NCBI GenBank assembly: GCA_964645915.1
Contig: CAZYDH010000022.1
Span: 1-24,899, forward strand
Reading direction: 5' to 3'
DNA from: JACNKV01 sp964645915
Lineage (GTDB): Bacteria > Fidelibacterota > Marinisomatia > Marinisomatales > JACNKV01
Length of the DNA: 24,899 nt
Positions 24,327 to 24,899 of this stretch are shown here, one piece after another. The translations under genes were made by a program, and so were the position numbers. The notes beneath the pieces were generated by a model that was not told where the DNA came from, did no database searches, and was given only the letters and a program-made list of their open reading frames with translations. Each line of letters opens with the position of its first letter. Position 1 is the stretch's first letter.

Positions 24327-24380
24327 TATAGGCTTTACCGTGCATTAATCACGGAATTAAAAATTGGAAATGTTAGAATG

Positions 24381-24401
24381 TGTGGCAAAAACTGTGCCAC
24401 A
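24381..24401 (+). other. 7-bp hairpin in the leader of the tRNA-tuf transcript
   Basis: TGTGGCA (24381-24387) pairs perfectly with TGCCACA (24395-24401) around a 7-nt loop, 27 nt before tRNA-Thr. There is no T run after it, so it is unlikely to be a terminator. It may guide processing of the 5' leader or be incidental. Confidence 0.35.
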
Positions 24402-24428
24402 ACACGTTCAAGACAGACGTCTCAATAT

Positions 24429-24501
24429 GCCGGTGTAGCTCAGTTGGTAGAGCAGCTGATTTGTAATCAGCAGGTCGGGGGTTCGAGTCCCTTCGCCGGC
24501 T
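24429..24501 (+). tRNA. tRNA-Thr (anticodon TGT)
   Basis: A complete cloverleaf of 73 nt. The acceptor GCCGGTG/CGCCGGC forms seven pairs including one G-U. The D arm begins GCTCAGTTGGTAGAGC. The anticodon stem CTGAT/ATCAG holds loop TTTGTAA with anticodon TGT (reads ACA/ACG). The T arm has GTTCGAGTC and the discriminator is T. CCA is not encoded. It is the first of four tRNA genes leading into tuf. Confidence 0.97.
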
Positions 24502-24572
24502 CGGTGGGTGAAAAGAAGGAAGTGTCTATTGCGCTTCCCGAGCTTTTTTACAAGGTTAGAGCAATTAGTTTT

Positions 24573-24655
24573 GGGGAGATGGCCGAGCGGTCAATGGCAG
24601 CAGACTGTAAATCTGCCGGCGGACGCCTACGGAGGTTCGAATCCTTCTCTCCCCA
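24573..24655 (+). tRNA. tRNA-Tyr (anticodon GTA)
   Basis: An 83-nt class II tRNA with a long variable arm. Acceptor GGGGAGA/TCTCCCC, anticodon stem GCAGA/TCTGC with loop CTGTAAA (anticodon GTA), variable arm after the anticodon stem, T arm GGTTCGAATCC and discriminator A. A long variable arm together with GTA is diagnostic for bacterial tRNA-Tyr. CCA is not encoded. Confidence 0.97.
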
Positions 24656-24659
24656 CTTT

Positions 24660-24730
24660 GCGGGTGTAGTTCAATGGTAGAACACCAGCCTTCCAAGCTG
24701 GTCACGTGAGTTCGATTCTCATCACCCGCT
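24660..24730 (+). tRNA. tRNA-Gly (anticodon TCC)
   Basis: A 71-nt cloverleaf with acceptor GCGGGTG/CACCCGC, anticodon stem CCAGC/GCTGG and loop CTTCCAA (anticodon TCC, reads GGA/GGG). The T arm contains GTTCGATTC and the discriminator is T. It begins only 4 nt after tRNA-Tyr, so the two must be cut from one precursor. Confidence 0.97.
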
Positions 24731-24737
24731 CAATAAT

Positions 24738-24810
<73 letters not shown>

Positions 24811-24861
24811 CCGGATTTGAACAAACAAAACTTAACGATAACATAAACTTAGGAGTTTCTC

Positions 24862-24899
24862 ATGGCAAAGGAAAAATTTGAGAGAACGAAGCCGCATGT
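24862..24899 (+). CDS. tuf: Elongation factor Tu, N-terminal fragment (runs off the window)
   Basis: Only the first 12 codons are in the window (MAKEKFERTKPH), which is the invariant start of bacterial EF-Tu just before the VNVGTIGHVDHGKT G1 region. AGGAG (24851-24855) lies 6 nt before the ATG. EF-Tu delivers aminoacyl-tRNA to the ribosome. The four upstream tRNA genes probably share its transcript. Confidence 0.93.
   Translation, partial: MAKEKFERTKPH

Noticed and set aside
24338..24354. Small hairpin CCGTG/CACGG as a terminator of the nitroreductase gene
   Set aside because: Only five pairs, no T run, and it lies 165 bp after the gene, so it is too weak to call.
24378..24680. 100-residue open frame across the tRNA cluster
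   Set aside because: It translates tRNA-Thr and tRNA-Tyr (AQLVEQLICNQQVGGSSPF is a well-known tRNA artefact) and has no ribosome-binding site.

Overview
The window looks like the chromosome of a Gram-negative, AT-rich bacterium of the FCB (Fibrobacterota-Chlorobiota-Bacteroidota) sphere. Three things point there: a DUF3098 protein, a secreted gingipain-type (C25) peptidase with a FlgD-like / type IX secretion-type C-terminal domain, and LolA plus GmhB, which imply an outer membrane. Candidatus Marinimicrobia (SAR406) is my best guess from general resemblance, but the window contains no 16S or other decisive marker. There are no insertion sequences, phage genes or CRISPR arrays, and coding density is high.

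Layout. (1) 1-427, minus strand: a DUF3098 membrane protein followed 5 nt later by tRNA-Asp and a terminator hairpin, with a perfect 22-bp AT palindrome upstream. (2) 560-6072, plus strand: a complete Rnf complex in the order rnfC-D-G-E-A-B, followed by an RseC-family gene. The spacing is tight except for a 163-bp gap before rnfB, which holds a 10-bp inverted repeat. (3) 6065-9938, minus strand: C25 peptidase, Maf and PepE, chained by ATGA overlaps and ending tail-to-tail against rseC with an 8-bp overlap. (4) 10158-11982, plus strand: yebC-ruvC-ruvA. (5) 12029-15287: DUF1015-serA-serC, a phosphoserine pathway cluster without serB, closed by a strong hairpin. (6) 15373-16473: gcvT. (7) 16587-23384: a cell-envelope and division run, ftsK-lolA-(UPF0104 membrane protein)-gmhB-ddl-cysS. 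(8) 23508-24173: a nitroreductase-superfamily flavoprotein with the iodotyrosine-deiodinase active-site residues. (9) 24429-24899: tRNA-Thr(UGU)-Tyr(GUA)-Gly(UCC)-Thr(GGU)-tuf, the same order as the E. coli thrU-tyrU-glyT-thrT-tufB operon.

How the parts work together. Rnf couples reduced ferredoxin oxidation to NAD+ reduction and ion pumping. The serine genes feed one-carbon metabolism, to which GcvT also belongs. ruvA/ruvC and ftsK serve recombination and chromosome segregation. lolA, gmhB and ddl build lipoprotein transport, LPS heptose and peptidoglycan precursors.

I did not find an obviously new multi-gene system. The most noteworthy oddities are: an RnfB whose C-terminal dicluster has lost exactly one cluster's ligand set; an ftsK whose conserved first membrane helix lies upstream of any ATG/GTG/TTG, implying an AUC-type start, a frameshift or a sequence error; DUF1015 beside serA/serC where serB is absent; a SerA with Asp in place of the catalytic Glu; a GmhB without its zinc site; and the deiodinase-like flavoprotein.
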